Below are positions 18,561 through 26,810 of a stretch of DNA of 64,000 bases, piece by piece. Numbering within the stretch: the first letter of the stretch is position 1; every line of letters begins with the position of its first letter. The notes below the pieces were generated by a model. The model worked only from the letters and a program-made list of their open reading frames with translations. It made no database searches and was not told where the DNA came from. The position numbers and the translations under genes are program-made. Source of the stretch: Hyphomonadaceae bacterium TMED5 (lineage in GTDB: Bacteria > Pseudomonadota > Alphaproteobacteria > Caulobacterales > Hyphomonadaceae); NCBI GenBank assembly GCA_002173095.1, contig NHBK01000010.1, forward strand, positions 62,001-126,000. Reading direction: 5' to 3'.

Positions 18561-19176
18561 AGTCTGTCTTCGGAGGCGTTGAGAGCTTGGTGAGCTGAGC
18601 CTGCATATCCGCCATCTGCTTTTGAAGCGCCTCTATCGTATCGGCCTCCTCAGCCTTATCGGCGTTGCGCGCTTTACGAACTGGCGGCTCATCATCTGCC
18701 TCCGTTTTCGGGCGCACCGGCGTACCGGCGGTAAAGAGATTCATGGAGCGCTCGAACATTTCGAAATTGCGGCGCGCCTGATCTTCAAACAGAGCCATCG
18801 GATTGCCTGGCGTTCCACCCGCCATCAGGTCACGCCAGCGCTCCTGATTCTTGGTGAAATTATTCATCGCCATGTCGAGATAAGTTGGCAGCGCAGATGA
18901 AACGCTATCGCCGTAAAACCGGATAACCTGACGAAGGAAATTCACCGGCAATGCATTGCCGCCCTTATTTTCCTGCTCAAAAATGATCTGAGACAGAACC
19001 GAACGTGTCAGGTCTTCGCCAGACTTGGCGTCCTGCACCACAAAATCCTTGCCCTCACGTACCAGATTGCTCAGATGCTCCAGCGTCACATAAGAGCTGG
19101 ACGACGTATCGTAGAGCCGTCGGTTGGCGTATTTTTTGATGATGATCGGGTCATCAATGTTCGATGTATCCGCCAC
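18559..19176 (-). CDS. phaR: Polyhydroxyalkanoate synthesis repressor PhaR
   Basis: 205-residue regulator that in related bacteria represses phasin and PHA genes and is released by binding to polymer granules. The N-terminal PHB/PHA accumulation regulator DNA-binding segment is clear (IIIKKYANRRLYDTSSSSYV and the VREGKDFVVQDAKSGEDLT stretch), followed by LTRSVLSQIIFEQE and a helical middle. The C-terminal third is Lys/Glu/Ala-rich with a short coiled coil (ALQKQMADMQAQL). It is divergent from phaB, fitting direct control of PHA metabolism. No polymerase (phaC) is in the window. Confidence 0.95.
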   Translation of the reverse strand: MADTSNIDDPIIIKKYANRRLYDTSSSSYVTLEHLSNLVREGKDFVVQDAKSGEDLTRSVLSQIIFEQENKGGNALPVNFLRQVIRFYGDSVSSALPTYLDMAMNNFTKNQERWRDLMAGGTPGNPMALFEDQARRNFEMFERSMNLFTAGTPVRPKTEADDEPPVRKARNADKAEEADTIEALQKQMADMQAQLTKLSTPPKTD

Positions 19177-19527
19177 GTATTTTACCTTCCCTCGCCTTTG
19201 CAGGAATCTTTATTCCATCAGACTTTTATGCGTCTTCTTCGCGCTTTGTATCATAAAGTCTTTAAATCACAGTTTCGCGTTTGCAGCAAAACCAGACTTC
19301 CATCTATCCAAATGACGGATAAATCAACTTCTATGTTAATTTGGAATAATCTAAATCCAGTTTGCAATAGGCGTTGACAAGGACGGAAATCCTTGGCCTT
19401 TCAAGTATATCAAGGGCGAAAAGACCCGGAACGTAGTTTCCAATCGTGAATGCACCATAATTGCTGCATGAGCTTACAGATCCAAAAGGACAAAGCTCAG
19501 CAGCATCTCAGCTTGGGGAGAAAGAGC
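19177..19527. other. phaR-phaB intergenic control region
   Basis: 351 bases, AT-rich in the left half. It carries TTGACA (19374-19379), a possible -35, overlapping the inverted repeat CAAGGA/TCCTTG (19378-19383 and 19390-19395). A convincing -10 at the usual distance is missing (TATATC is 26 bases away). The repeat is a candidate operator, perhaps for PhaR, but it does not match a PhaR site I know. Confidence 0.4.
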
Positions 19528-20253
19528 ATGAGTAAAGTCGCAGTCGTCACTGGCGGCACGCGTGGTATTGGCCGCGCAATCAGCGAGCGTCTGGTAAAAG
19601 ATGGATACAAGGTCGCAGCCACATATGCTGGTAATGATGAAGCCGCACAGGCCTGTGCAGCAGAAATCGGCGTATCTGTATTCAAATTCGATGTAGGTGA
19701 TTTCGACGCCTGCGCCGAAGGCATTGCCAAAATCGAAGCCGAACTCGGCGCTATCGATGTTCTGGTGAACAATGCCGGCATCACTTGGGATGCACCATTC
19801 CATAAAATGAGCAAGGAAGCCTGGAGCAAGGTCATCAATGTTGACCTCGATTCCGCTTTCAACATGACGCGCAATGTCTGGGAAGGCATGCGTGATCGTG
19901 GCTTTGGCCGCGTTATCAACATTTCTTCGATCAATGGTCAGAAGGGCCAGTTCACGCAAGCGAACTATTCTGCTGCCAAGGCAGGCCTGATCGGCTTCAC
20001 CAAAGCTCTGGCTTATGAAGGCGCGAAGAAAGGCATTACCAGCAATGTTGTGGCTCCGGGTTATATCGACACGGAAATGCTGCGTGCTGTGAAGCCTGAA
20101 GTGCTTCAGGGCATCATCTCGACAATTCCAACGGGTCGCCTTGGCGCTCCGGAAGAGATTGCGAGCATGGTTGCATACCTGGCAAGCGAAGAAGCTGCCT
20201 TCATCAACGGTGCAACCATGACCGTGAATGGCGCGCAATATATTGCAGGCTAA
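19528..20253 (+). CDS. phaB: Acetoacetyl-CoA reductase
   Basis: 241-residue short-chain dehydrogenase that reduces acetoacetyl-CoA to (R)-3-hydroxybutyryl-CoA with NADPH, the second step of polyhydroxybutyrate synthesis. Seen are the Rossmann motif TGGTRGIGRAIS, NNAG in VLVNNAGIT, the catalytic Ser in NISSINGQKGQFTQ, and YSAAKAG. The GQKGQFGQTNYSAAKAG-like segment separates PhaB from FabG. ATG 19528 has GGGGAG seven bases before; the upstream in-frame extension lacks signals. It is monocistronic, ending in a strong terminator. Confidence 0.94.
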   Translation: MSKVAVVTGGTRGIGRAISERLVKDGYKVAATYAGNDEAAQACAAEIGVSVFKFDVGDFDACAEGIAKIEAELGAIDVLVNNAGITWDAPFHKMSKEAWSKVINVDLDSAFNMTRNVWEGMRDRGFGRVINISSINGQKGQFTQANYSAAKAGLIGFTKALAYEGAKKGITSNVVAPGYIDTEMLRAVKPEVLQGIISTIPTGRLGAPEEIASMVAYLASEEAAFINGATMTVNGAQYIAG

Positions 20254-20286
20254 GGCCACGCCATAACGGAATAGCAAACAATTACA

Positions 20287-20338
20287 GGCGGTAATGGGAA
20301 GGTCGGACTGACGCCCCATTGCCGCCTTTTTTATTTTG
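20287..20338 (+). terminator. Terminator of phaB
   Basis: A 12-bp stem (20287-20298 with 20315-20326, one G-T pair) with a 16-nt loop, followed by TTTTTTATTTT. Confidence 0.92.
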
Positions 20339-20350
20339 CATATTCCTGTA

Positions 20351-21127
20351 ATGAAACCTGTACTCGCATACTCATTTTCAAAGGCTCTGACGACTGCCCT
20401 TCTCGGCGGTTTGATCGTGAGTCTGCCTGTGAGTGCGCAGTCCTCGGCTCTTGCACCGGCACCACAGGAACAGACCGATGCAAGCGAGCCAGTCTTCGGC
20501 CCGCTGTTTGCGGCCAATCCGATTTTTCAGGATGGACTAACCGCGTTTCAGACCCTTGATGGGCGGAGTTTCCGACTGGAACGACGCGGTAATCTCACCC
20601 TTTTCCAACAGGACGGTCAGACCGAAGTCTGGGCACTTGAAACCGTGCCTGGCCCACGTGGCGATGAGTTTTTAAAGAATGATGTTGGCCGACTGTTTGT
20701 CCGTCTCACCGACCTTGGAGGCGTCATACTCTACAGCGCCTCTCACCCACAGGGCATGCCAGTGGACCCGATCGCAGAACCAGAAGCAATTGATCGCCCA
20801 AGGTTCAATGCGGATATGTCCAACAGCCTGACATTGTATCTGTCTTTACGGACAGGACACCCGATCTCTGTTTCTATTGAAGATCTCGACCACCATACAG
20901 CCCGCTGGCTACAGGATGCAGCACGCATCGCCGGAGAAAGCCTTGTTGGCAACCCGGACGAGGCCGCTGATATCCACCGGCTTGAAGTTCGCACAGGCAG
21001 TGTGCCAGAACTCGACCTCTCCGATGAAGGCACGCTGATAGTGTATGTGAATCCTGATGACAGGTTTGAAGGCCGGCCATCATCAGATCGCGTCACGATT
21101 TTCCTTAAAAACCGGATGGCGAGCTAG
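20351..21127 (+). CDS. Secreted protein of unknown function (possibly DUF4908-like)
   Basis: 258 residues with a signal peptide (ends LPVSAQ) and a short linker. A domain follows starting LTAFQTLDGRSFRLERRGNLTLF, reminiscent of DUF4908 proteins of Caulobacterales; this link is from memory and uncertain. A mixed alpha/beta C-terminus carries RVTIFLKN. The ATG at 20351 directly follows the phaB terminator T-run and lacks a Shine-Dalgarno, so the transcript may be nearly leaderless. A TTG at 20336 is in frame but lies in the terminator. Confidence 0.65.
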   Translation: MKPVLAYSFSKALTTALLGGLIVSLPVSAQSSALAPAPQEQTDASEPVFGPLFAANPIFQDGLTAFQTLDGRSFRLERRGNLTLFQQDGQTEVWALETVPGPRGDEFLKNDVGRLFVRLTDLGGVILYSASHPQGMPVDPIAEPEAIDRPRFNADMSNSLTLYLSLRTGHPISVSIEDLDHHTARWLQDAARIAGESLVGNPDEAADIHRLEVRTGSVPELDLSDEGTLIVYVNPDDRFEGRPSSDRVTIFLKNRMAS

Positions 21128-21130
21128 GGC

Positions 21131-21475
21131 CTATTTACCCTGAAACTCTGCGACGCGTGCCTGATAGGCAGCATAAAGCTCGTCTTTGCGTGCGCCAAAA
21201 TCCTGAAGCAGCGGCCAGGTGAACAAGCCTGAATCATGCCCATCATCAAAGATGATTCGGACAGCATAGCGCCCAACCGGTTCAGCACGGTTCACGCCAA
21301 TATCAGCTTTGCCCATGACAGGCGGCGGCTTCTGGCCCGCATGGCCCTGCACTTCGGCCGAAGGGCTCTCCACGCGCAGCAATTCATACGGAATGTCGTG
21401 AGAGCTTGCATCGTCATATTCGACGGTCAGACATTTCTCATCCGACCGGAAGCGCAGACGTGTTGGGTGGGGCAT
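21131..21475 (-). CDS. DUF971 domain protein
   Basis: 114 residues forming a single DUF971 (gamma-butyrobetaine hydroxylase N-terminal-like) domain, seen in LRFRSDEKCLTVEYDDA, IPYELLRVESPSAEVQGH and VGRYAVRIIFDDGHDSGLFTW. Related free-standing proteins occur near iron-sulfur assembly genes, but the role is not established. It is the last gene of the cnoX-LON-Trm112-DUF971 operon. Its ATG overlaps the preceding stop codon (TAATG), implying translational coupling. Confidence 0.92.
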   Translation of the reverse strand: MPHPTRLRFRSDEKCLTVEYDDASSHDIPYELLRVESPSAEVQGHAGQKPPPVMGKADIGVNRAEPVGRYAVRIIFDDGHDSGLFTWPLLQDFGARKDELYAAYQARVAEFQGK

Positions 21476-21681
21476 TATTCGGTAACTTCGGACGGTTCCA
21501 GTTCGCGAGCCTCATCCGCCAGCATGATCGGCACGCCGTCGCGGATAGGGTAAGCCAGTCCCGCCTTTTGAGACACCAGCTCAGATGCTTCCGGATCGTA
21601 GATCAGCGGACCGCGCGAAATCGGACAAACCAGAATTTCCAGCAGCTTAGGGTCCAGCCCGTCAGCATTCAGTTCCGCCAT
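21475..21681 (-). CDS. Trm112 family protein
   Basis: 68-residue Trm112/YcaR-like small protein ([17 protein letters not shown] ... [20 protein letters not shown]). The eukaryotic and archaeal relatives activate methyltransferases; the bacterial role is unclear. Only one of the zinc-ligand cysteines of the archetype is present (CPIS for CPxC, and no second pair), which is common in alphaproteobacteria. ATG 21681 follows GGAGA and lies inside the 3' end of the LON-domain gene (13-base overlap). Confidence 0.92.
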   Translation of the reverse strand: MAELNADGLDPKLLEILVCPISRGPLIYDPEASELVSQKAGLAYPIRDGVPIMLADEARELEPSEVTE

Positions 21682-22325
21682 TTTGGGTCTCCATTTCCGG
21701 CATCGTCCATGCGAAACAAAGCTATCAGACATTCCATCCGGCTATTCAAGTCACGAGCTTCCAGCAGAGCCTGTTTTTCGATCGGCGCAAACGGGAAGCC
21801 CGCAGCAAGCGCATTGACCAGAGCCTCAATGGGAGCATCCTCCAATGAGGTGCGGTCGGCTGCGAGATTGTTTCGCTCGAAATAGCCATCCATTTCTGAC
21901 ACCAGTTCATCGCGGAATTTCGGGTTCAGAACATCCGTCTCTGTCAGATCGCGCTCATAGACCGACCAGTCAGCACGCACTTCTCGATACGGCGCGGCGA
22001 GCGGCAATTCTTCATCGATCTGAAAACGGGAAACACCACGAAGCGTAATCAGATAGCGCCCATCCTGTGTTTCTGAATAGCTGACGATTTCGCCAAGGGT
22101 TCCGACAGGTGCGATTTCCGGATGATGTTTGGGCCCCGCGCCGAGCGCCTGAACCATTCCGATGTAACGATCACCCTGCATCGCGTCATCGATCATATTC
22201 AGATAGCGCGGTTCAAAAATATTCAGGGGCAGCAATCCCTGCGGAAACAGGAGCGCGCCAAGAAGCGGAAATACCGGAAACACATCCGGTAAATCTTCGA
22301 TATTTTGAATGTCTCGTTCAGTCAT
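21669..22325 (-). CDS. LON N-terminal (substrate-binding) domain protein
   Basis: 218 residues resembling the N-terminal domain of Lon protease but lacking ATPase and protease domains. Clear segments are [19 protein letters not shown] and [15 protein letters not shown], then [23 protein letters not shown] (cited in part). The function of the stand-alone form is unknown; peptide or substrate binding is assumed from the fold. It is the second gene of the cnoX operon, 54 bases downstream of cnoX. Confidence 0.93.
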   Translation of the reverse strand: MTERDIQNIEDLPDVFPVFPLLGALLFPQGLLPLNIFEPRYLNMIDDAMQGDRYIGMVQALGAGPKHHPEIAPVGTLGEIVSYSETQDGRYLITLRGVSRFQIDEELPLAAPYREVRADWSVYERDLTETDVLNPKFRDELVSEMDGYFERNNLAADRTSLEDAPIEALVNALAAGFPFAPIEKQALLEARDLNSRMECLIALFRMDDAGNGDPKWRN

Positions 22326-22379
22326 TTCGGCCCTCTTCTCCCTAGATTTGGGTCTGAGAGCCGAAAATTCCAGTCCAAA

Positions 22380-23276
22380 TCAGGAGAAGACGAGAGAGGA
22401 AAGCTTGCGACGACCTTTTTTGGTCACTTCCGCTTTCGCGCCAGCCGCTTCAAACAGCTTCAGAAGAAGTTCTTTGGCAGCGCCTTCATTCCAGCTCATG
22501 TCTTTCTCAAGAATTGAGAACAGCGTAGCGCTGGCTTCATCGTGCTTGCCCGCAGCAATTTCCGCTTCTGCCAGTTCATAGCGCAGATCGAAGTTTTCCG
22601 GGTCCGCTGCAATTTTGCTGCGGAGATCGGCCAGCTCATCCGGTTCAGCCGGAGTGGCCGTCAGTTCCAGCGCGGTGATAACGCCCTTCACATCCGGGTT
22701 TGAACGCTGATCTTCCGGGACCATGTCCAGAATTTGTTGAGCGCGCTCATGGTCGTCATTTGCGAGATAACAGCGCGCAAGACCCGCCAGCGCTTCTACA
22801 TGAGTCTGATCCTGCTGCAGAACGGCAGAATAAAGCTGCGCTGCGCCGCCAACATCACCGGACTGGAACAATTGCGCCGCCTGCTCAACCGCCTGATCGA
22901 GCTGTTGCGCGCCGGACGTAGAAGACAAAAGACGGTCCACAAACTGCTGAACCTGAGGTTCAGGCTGAGCGCCCATGAAAGCATCTACAGGACGACCATC
23001 AACAAAGCCGAATACAGCAGGGATGGAGCGTACGCCAAGCTGGCCAGCAACGCCCTGATTTTCATCCATGTTGATTTTGACGAGCTTCACCTTGCCGCCA
23101 TTGTCGCGAACGACTTTTTCCAGCGTTGGGGTAAGCTGACGACATGGGCCACACCAGGGTGCCCAGAAATCAACGAGTACAACGGCATCTTTCGAAGCTT
23201 CCACAACATCCGTCATGAAAGACTGGTCTGTACCCTCAACAATGACGTCTGGCGTCGCGCCGGTGCTTAAATCCAT
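22380..23276 (-). CDS. cnoX: Thioredoxin-TPR chaperone CnoX/YbbN-like
   Basis: 298 residues with a thioredoxin fold (1-115) fused to TPR-like helices (about 120-290). The active site is a full WCGPC. E. coli CnoX has lost this motif, whereas Caulobacter CnoX keeps an active CxxC and combines redox and holdase functions, so this protein is predicted to be redox-active too. The cis-Pro loop VRSIPAVFGF is intact. CnoX hands oxidised or chlorinated clients to GroEL in studied species. It is first in the operon with LON-domain, Trm112 and DUF971 genes. GGAGAC precedes the ATG. Confidence 0.92.
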   Translation of the reverse strand: MDLSTGATPDVIVEGTDQSFMTDVVEASKDAVVLVDFWAPWCGPCRQLTPTLEKVVRDNGGKVKLVKINMDENQGVAGQLGVRSIPAVFGFVDGRPVDAFMGAQPEPQVQQFVDRLLSSTSGAQQLDQAVEQAAQLFQSGDVGGAAQLYSAVLQQDQTHVEALAGLARCYLANDDHERAQQILDMVPEDQRSNPDVKGVITALELTATPAEPDELADLRSKIAADPENFDLRYELAEAEIAAGKHDEASATLFSILEKDMSWNEGAAKELLLKLFEAAGAKAEVTKKGRRKLSSLVFS

Positions 23277-23472
23277 TTGTGTCTCCGTGGACCTTTTGGT
23301 CGAAACGATTTCCCCTCAGATGGTGACATACCGGGCATACACAAGCCGGAGCACCATCCAGAAACATAATTCTGTGTCCGAATTATCAGTTCCGGCCCCC
23401 TGACTGCAAGCTTGCGATAGCAAACAAGCTTTTGAGACATGTATATAGCTGCAAACTGAGCGGAGAATTCTG

Positions 23473-23784
23473 ATGGCTCTGGAACTGAGACCCAATTGCG
23501 AATGCTGCGATAAAGATCTGCCGGTCGACGCTATGGACGCCATGATCTGCACCTATGAATGCACTTTCTGCAAAACGTGCGTCGATGAGGTGCTCTCCAA
23601 TGTCTGCCCGAATTGCGGCGGCGGGTTTTCTTCCCGCCCCATCCGGCCCGCAAAAGACTGGCGCAAAGGCGTCTCTCGGAAGCATCAGCCGCCATCTGAC
23701 AAACGCCACTTGCTCAATTACGAGATGGATGACATTCGCGCGCTTTCAGAGCGCCTGAAAAATGTGCCACCGGAAGATCGATAG
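23473..23784 (+). CDS. DUF1272 zinc-ribbon-like protein
   Basis: 103 residues. The N-terminal 55 form the DUF1272 domain with eight or so Cys in pairs (NCECCDKDL, CTYECTFCKTCVDE, CPNCGGGF), very likely binding zinc. A basic C-terminal tail (KDWRKGVSRKH) follows. Function unknown. GGAG precedes ATG 23473, and the gene is convergent with the ProXp-type gene four bases away. Confidence 0.9.
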   Translation: MALELRPNCECCDKDLPVDAMDAMICTYECTFCKTCVDEVLSNVCPNCGGGFSSRPIRPAKDWRKGVSRKHQPPSDKRHLLNYEMDDIRALSERLKNVPPEDR

Positions 23785-23788
23785 CGAC

Positions 23789-24295
23789 TTAAAGGTCTTC
23801 CAGTTCGGAAAAGTCGATCACTTCGCAGCCATGCCCCGTATGCGCCAAAAAGCGCTCAAAATCGGCGCGGGAGATGGCGGTCGTCAAGTCATTGCGCAGT
23901 GGATGAAAATTCAGAAGATCAAAATCGCTCAGCGTCTTCTCCAGCAGGAAGCGCACATGATGACCTGTATCATTTGCGAGCGCGAAGGCGGTCACCGATC
24001 CCGGCACCACGCCTAGATGGGTCTCCATCAATTCCGCCGGCGCGAAAGACAAACGCCCTGTACCAATGGCCTTGTGAAGACGGTTTAGCTTCAGCTGTGT
24101 TTCTGCCTCAGCCGAGATCAGGATGAGCTGGCCGGCCTTGTCTTTCATAAACAGGTTTTTCGAATGACCGCCCGGCATGCCCGCTTTCAGGTCTCGACCC
24201 TCTTCAACGGTGAATGTCGGGGCATGCTGATGGGTGCGGACCGGAATATCCAGCTTATCAAACACCGCAAACAGATCATCGGAAGTCATTGGCAT
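23789..24295 (-). CDS. ProXp/PrdX-type aminoacyl-tRNA deacylase
   Basis: 168-residue YbaK-fold protein of the stand-alone prolyl-tRNA-synthetase-associated type, which hydrolyses mischarged Ala-tRNA(Pro) in studied members. Diagnostic residues are the Lys in GGHSKNLFMKDK, LISAEAETQLKLNRL, LGVVPGSVTAFAL and FHPLRNDLTTAIS. Length and motifs are normal. The start has no clear RBS, and M3 is an alternative. Confidence 0.92.
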   Translation of the reverse strand: MPMTSDDLFAVFDKLDIPVRTHQHAPTFTVEEGRDLKAGMPGGHSKNLFMKDKAGQLILISAEAETQLKLNRLHKAIGTGRLSFAPAELMETHLGVVPGSVTAFALANDTGHHVRFLLEKTLSDFDLLNFHPLRNDLTTAISRADFERFLAHTGHGCEVIDFSELEDL

Positions 24296-24369
24296 GGCTT
24301 ACTCTTGCGTCCCCGCATTCCTTACTGTTGAACTCATCGGCAGAGACCATGGCCAGTCCTGAGGACCCG

Positions 24370-25119
24370 ATGCAACTGGATTGTTACAGAATTTATTCCC
24401 ACGCCCCAAAAATCGTACCGGGCAATTCCCGACGCGAATGGATGGATGCTTTTCAGGATCGACACCCTTATCGGTGCCTGCCGCTGACAATGGCGAACTC
24501 TACAGGTTGGGAAATCCTCTGCCCTATCGATATCGAAATCGAATGGGATGGCGGCGAGTTGGAAGATGCGATCCGCATCACCAGTTCTGCAGGCGAAGCC
24601 CATGTGAAGTCCTTTGCCGGAAGCCACTTCCGACGCGGCATTGTCACCATGCATACAGGGCATTTGTTCCGCACACCGCCAGGCTGGGCTGTATGGTGTT
24701 CTGGTGCGCCGAACTGGCCAAAAGATGGCATCGCTCCGCTTTCTGGTCTGGTCGAAACCGACTGGCTTCCCTTCCCTTTCACCATGAATTGGCAAATGAC
24801 GCGGCCAGGCAAAGTGCGGTTCGAAAAGGATGAGCCTTTCTGTTTCATCACACTGATGGAACATGACCGACTGGAAGAGATCACACCTCAGCTGCGTATG
24901 CTGGACGACAATGCGGAGCTGAAACATGAGTTTCAGGCCTGGGCAGACAGCCGCGCAGACTTCAACAAGCGCCTCGCCGGACGCGAGGAAGAAGCCATGC
25001 GTGATAAATGGCAGCGCCATTATATGCGCGGCACGAAATCTACTGGTGATCGGGCAGAAACATCTCATAAGACAAAACGCCGTCTGCCTGCGCCTGTTGA
25101 GTTCAAACCGGAAAACTGA
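24370..25119 (+). CDS. DUF6065-like protein of unknown function
   Basis: 249 residues without signal or membrane segments, starting MQLDCYRIYSHAPKIVPG. Several Trp-rich stretches (GWAVWCSGAPNWPKDG, TDWLPFPFTMNWQMTRPG) match my memory of DUF6065, whose role is unknown. ATG 24370 follows GAGGA at ideal spacing; another ATG 21 bases upstream lacks one. It overlaps the next gene by one base (TGATG), so the two are probably translated together. Confidence 0.7.
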   Translation: MQLDCYRIYSHAPKIVPGNSRREWMDAFQDRHPYRCLPLTMANSTGWEILCPIDIEIEWDGGELEDAIRITSSAGEAHVKSFAGSHFRRGIVTMHTGHLFRTPPGWAVWCSGAPNWPKDGIAPLSGLVETDWLPFPFTMNWQMTRPGKVRFEKDEPFCFITLMEHDRLEEITPQLRMLDDNAELKHEFQAWADSRADFNKRLAGREEEAMRDKWQRHYMRGTKSTGDRAETSHKTKRRLPAPVEFKPEN

Positions 25120-25862
25120 TGCGCCTCTGTGGTCTGCTCACATTGGCGGCTTTGCTTCTGTCAGCCTGTGGGCAGGATATCAGGGATGACTGGTTACGCG
25201 GCGAACAAGGCCGTGTCGCCCGCGTCATAGATGGTGACAGCCTGGTGCTCGAAACCGGGCTGGTCGTACGCCTTGTCAGCGTTGAAGCCCCTGCTTTTGC
25301 GTGGAATGAGCGGCTCGAACACCCTTATGCTGAACAGTCAAAGCGGGCGCTGGAACGCCTCACCCTAGGTCGGGAGGTACAGCTCTACTATCCCGGCATG
25401 ACAGAAGACCGATATGAGCGCGCACTCGCGCAGGTCTATGTTTCGCCCGAAGCAGGCGACGACATCTGGGTCAATCTGGAAATGATTGAGCGCGGCGCCG
25501 CATGGGTGCGGCTCTATGCCGATACGGCGGGGGGCAGCGAATTACTTCTGGACGCAGAAGACAGGGCGCGCATGACCGAAACTGGCCTTTGGGAGCGTTA
25601 CTCACCATTCCATACACCAGACGAGATCGCGCGGCTGGACGGCGAATTTGCAATCACACAGGGACGTCTGGTGTATGAAGAGCTTTCGGATGGAAGCTGC
25701 GAATATCAGCTGGCAGGCGAGCCATTGCGCGCAGAATATGACAGCCCGTTCGGCGACTGCCTTGAAAACAGCGAAGGCGAAGTGGAGCTGCGAGGCTGGA
25801 TACGAAATGGAACGATATATGTCGGCGCGCCGCAGAATATCCGTTCGCTTCCCGCCCTTTAG
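25119..25862 (+). CDS. Thermonuclease-like lipoprotein with altered active site
   Basis: 247 residues with a lipoprotein signal (LLLSAC), then a staphylococcal-nuclease fold (about 30-145: GRVARVIDGDSLVLE, VRLVSVEAPAF, DRYERALAQVYV) and a C-terminal extension of about 80 residues with two Cys. In active nucleases the loop reads RLxGIDAPE. Here it is RLVSVEAPA, so the calcium-binding Asp is Glu and the general-base Glu is Ala, while Asp of DGDS and Arg of DRYERALA remain. Catalysis may be lost. The last four bases overlap the end of the convergent rpoH2 gene. Confidence 0.82.
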   Translation: MRLCGLLTLAALLLSACGQDIRDDWLRGEQGRVARVIDGDSLVLETGLVVRLVSVEAPAFAWNERLEHPYAEQSKRALERLTLGREVQLYYPGMTEDRYERALAQVYVSPEAGDDIWVNLEMIERGAAWVRLYADTAGGSELLLDAEDRARMTETGLWERYSPFHTPDEIARLDGEFAITQGRLVYEELSDGSCEYQLAGEPLRAEYDSPFGDCLENSEGEVELRGWIRNGTIYVGAPQNIRSLPAL

Positions 25863-26746
25863 GCTTCAGGAAGTATCCCTGCCGCTTCAGGGTCGCCGAC
25901 AATTTCACCAAGCACTGAACGCAGCTTATTAAGCGCGGCTTGCTCGATCTGGCGAACGCGTTCCTTGGAAATACCAAGCTCCTGGCCCAGCGCTTCCAGC
26001 GTCTCAGTGTTCTCAGTCAGGCGCCGACGGCGAATAATCACCTGCTCTCGTTCCGTCAGACGAGACATGGCCTCGCGCACCCATTGAGATCGCTGCTCTC
26101 CGTCATGCACGCGCGTATAGGCTTCTTCCGGTGTCTCTGCATCATCGGGAATAAGGTCCTGATACTGCGAACCACCATCCTCACCAATCGGCAGATTCAA
26201 TGAACGGTCAGAGGCTGACATGCGCGCCGCCATCTTCTCGACCTCAGCTTCTTTCACGCCAAGCTCTGTCGCAATGAAGGCCGTCGATTCCGCCGAAAGT
26301 GTTTCGTCATTCAGATCATCGATCTGGGCGCGAATACGTTTAAGATTGAAGAATAGAGATTTCTGCGCCGCTGTTGTGCCCGTACGCACAATGGACCAGT
26401 TCCGCAGAACATAATCCTGTATCGAGGCGCGTATCCACCAGGTCGCATAGGTGGAAAAGCGAACTTCGCGGGACGGTTCAAACCGAGCAGCCGCCTGCAT
26501 CAGGCCAATATTGCCTTCCTGAATGAGGTCACTGATTGGCAGACCATAATGACGAAATTTCCCGGCAATCGAAATCACCAGGCGCATATACGCCATAGTC
26601 AGATCATGTAATGCCGCTTCGTCTTCATTCTCGCGCCAGTCGCGCGCGAGCTTGGCCTCCTGGTCGGCCTCAAGCAGAGGCCGCGCCATAGCGGCTTTGA
26701 CAAAGCGCCGGTCTGCAGCGGGATTCGACAAATCGCTAACGGACAT
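25859..26746 (-). CDS. RpoH2-type (sigma-32 family) sigma factor
   Basis: 295-residue alternative sigma factor. Region 2 carries LIQEGNIGLMQAAARFEP and FSTYATWWIRASIQDYVLRN. The RpoH box is present as QKSLFFNLKRIR. Region 4 ends with a helix-turn-helix, ALGQELGISKERVRQIEQAALNKLR (cited in part). Alphaproteobacteria often carry two RpoH proteins; the branch next to carD/fdxA is commonly the RpoHII type tied to oxidative or photo-oxidative stress (inferred here). Its Shine-Dalgarno GGAG is enclosed in a perfect 10-bp stem ending at the AUG, described separately. Confidence 0.9.
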   Translation of the reverse strand: MSVSDLSNPAADRRFVKAAMARPLLEADQEAKLARDWRENEDEAALHDLTMAYMRLVISIAGKFRHYGLPISDLIQEGNIGLMQAAARFEPSREVRFSTYATWWIRASIQDYVLRNWSIVRTGTTAAQKSLFFNLKRIRAQIDDLNDETLSAESTAFIATELGVKEAEVEKMAARMSASDRSLNLPIGEDGGSQYQDLIPDDAETPEEAYTRVHDGEQRSQWVREAMSRLTEREQVIIRRRRLTENTETLEALGQELGISKERVRQIEQAALNKLRSVLGEIVGDPEAAGILPEA

Positions 26747-26775
26747 ACGTATCTCCTGTTCTATAGGAGATACGT
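26747..26775 (-). promoter_or_regulatory. SD-sequestering hairpin in the rpoH2 leader (candidate RNA thermometer)
   Basis: In the minus-strand transcript, ACGUAUCUCC, a 9-nt loop and GGAGAUACGU are followed directly by AUG. The two 10-nt arms are perfectly complementary. The right arm contains the GGAG ribosome binding site at six bases from AUG, so the whole SD and spacer are paired. This is the geometry of a translational switch. It could alternatively be a DNA operator. Confidence 0.7.
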
Positions 26776-26810
26776 TGTCTCAATTAGCTTGGATCACCTT
26801 TTAGGTGGGA

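Noticed and set aside
19374-19411. TTGACA as the phaB promoter
   Set aside because: The nearest TATATC is 26 bases away, too far for a standard promoter, so it is only mentioned as a possible element.
19474-20517. 347-codon open frame antisense to phaB
   Set aside because: Spans phaB, its strong terminator and the next gene start; no recognisable protein features.
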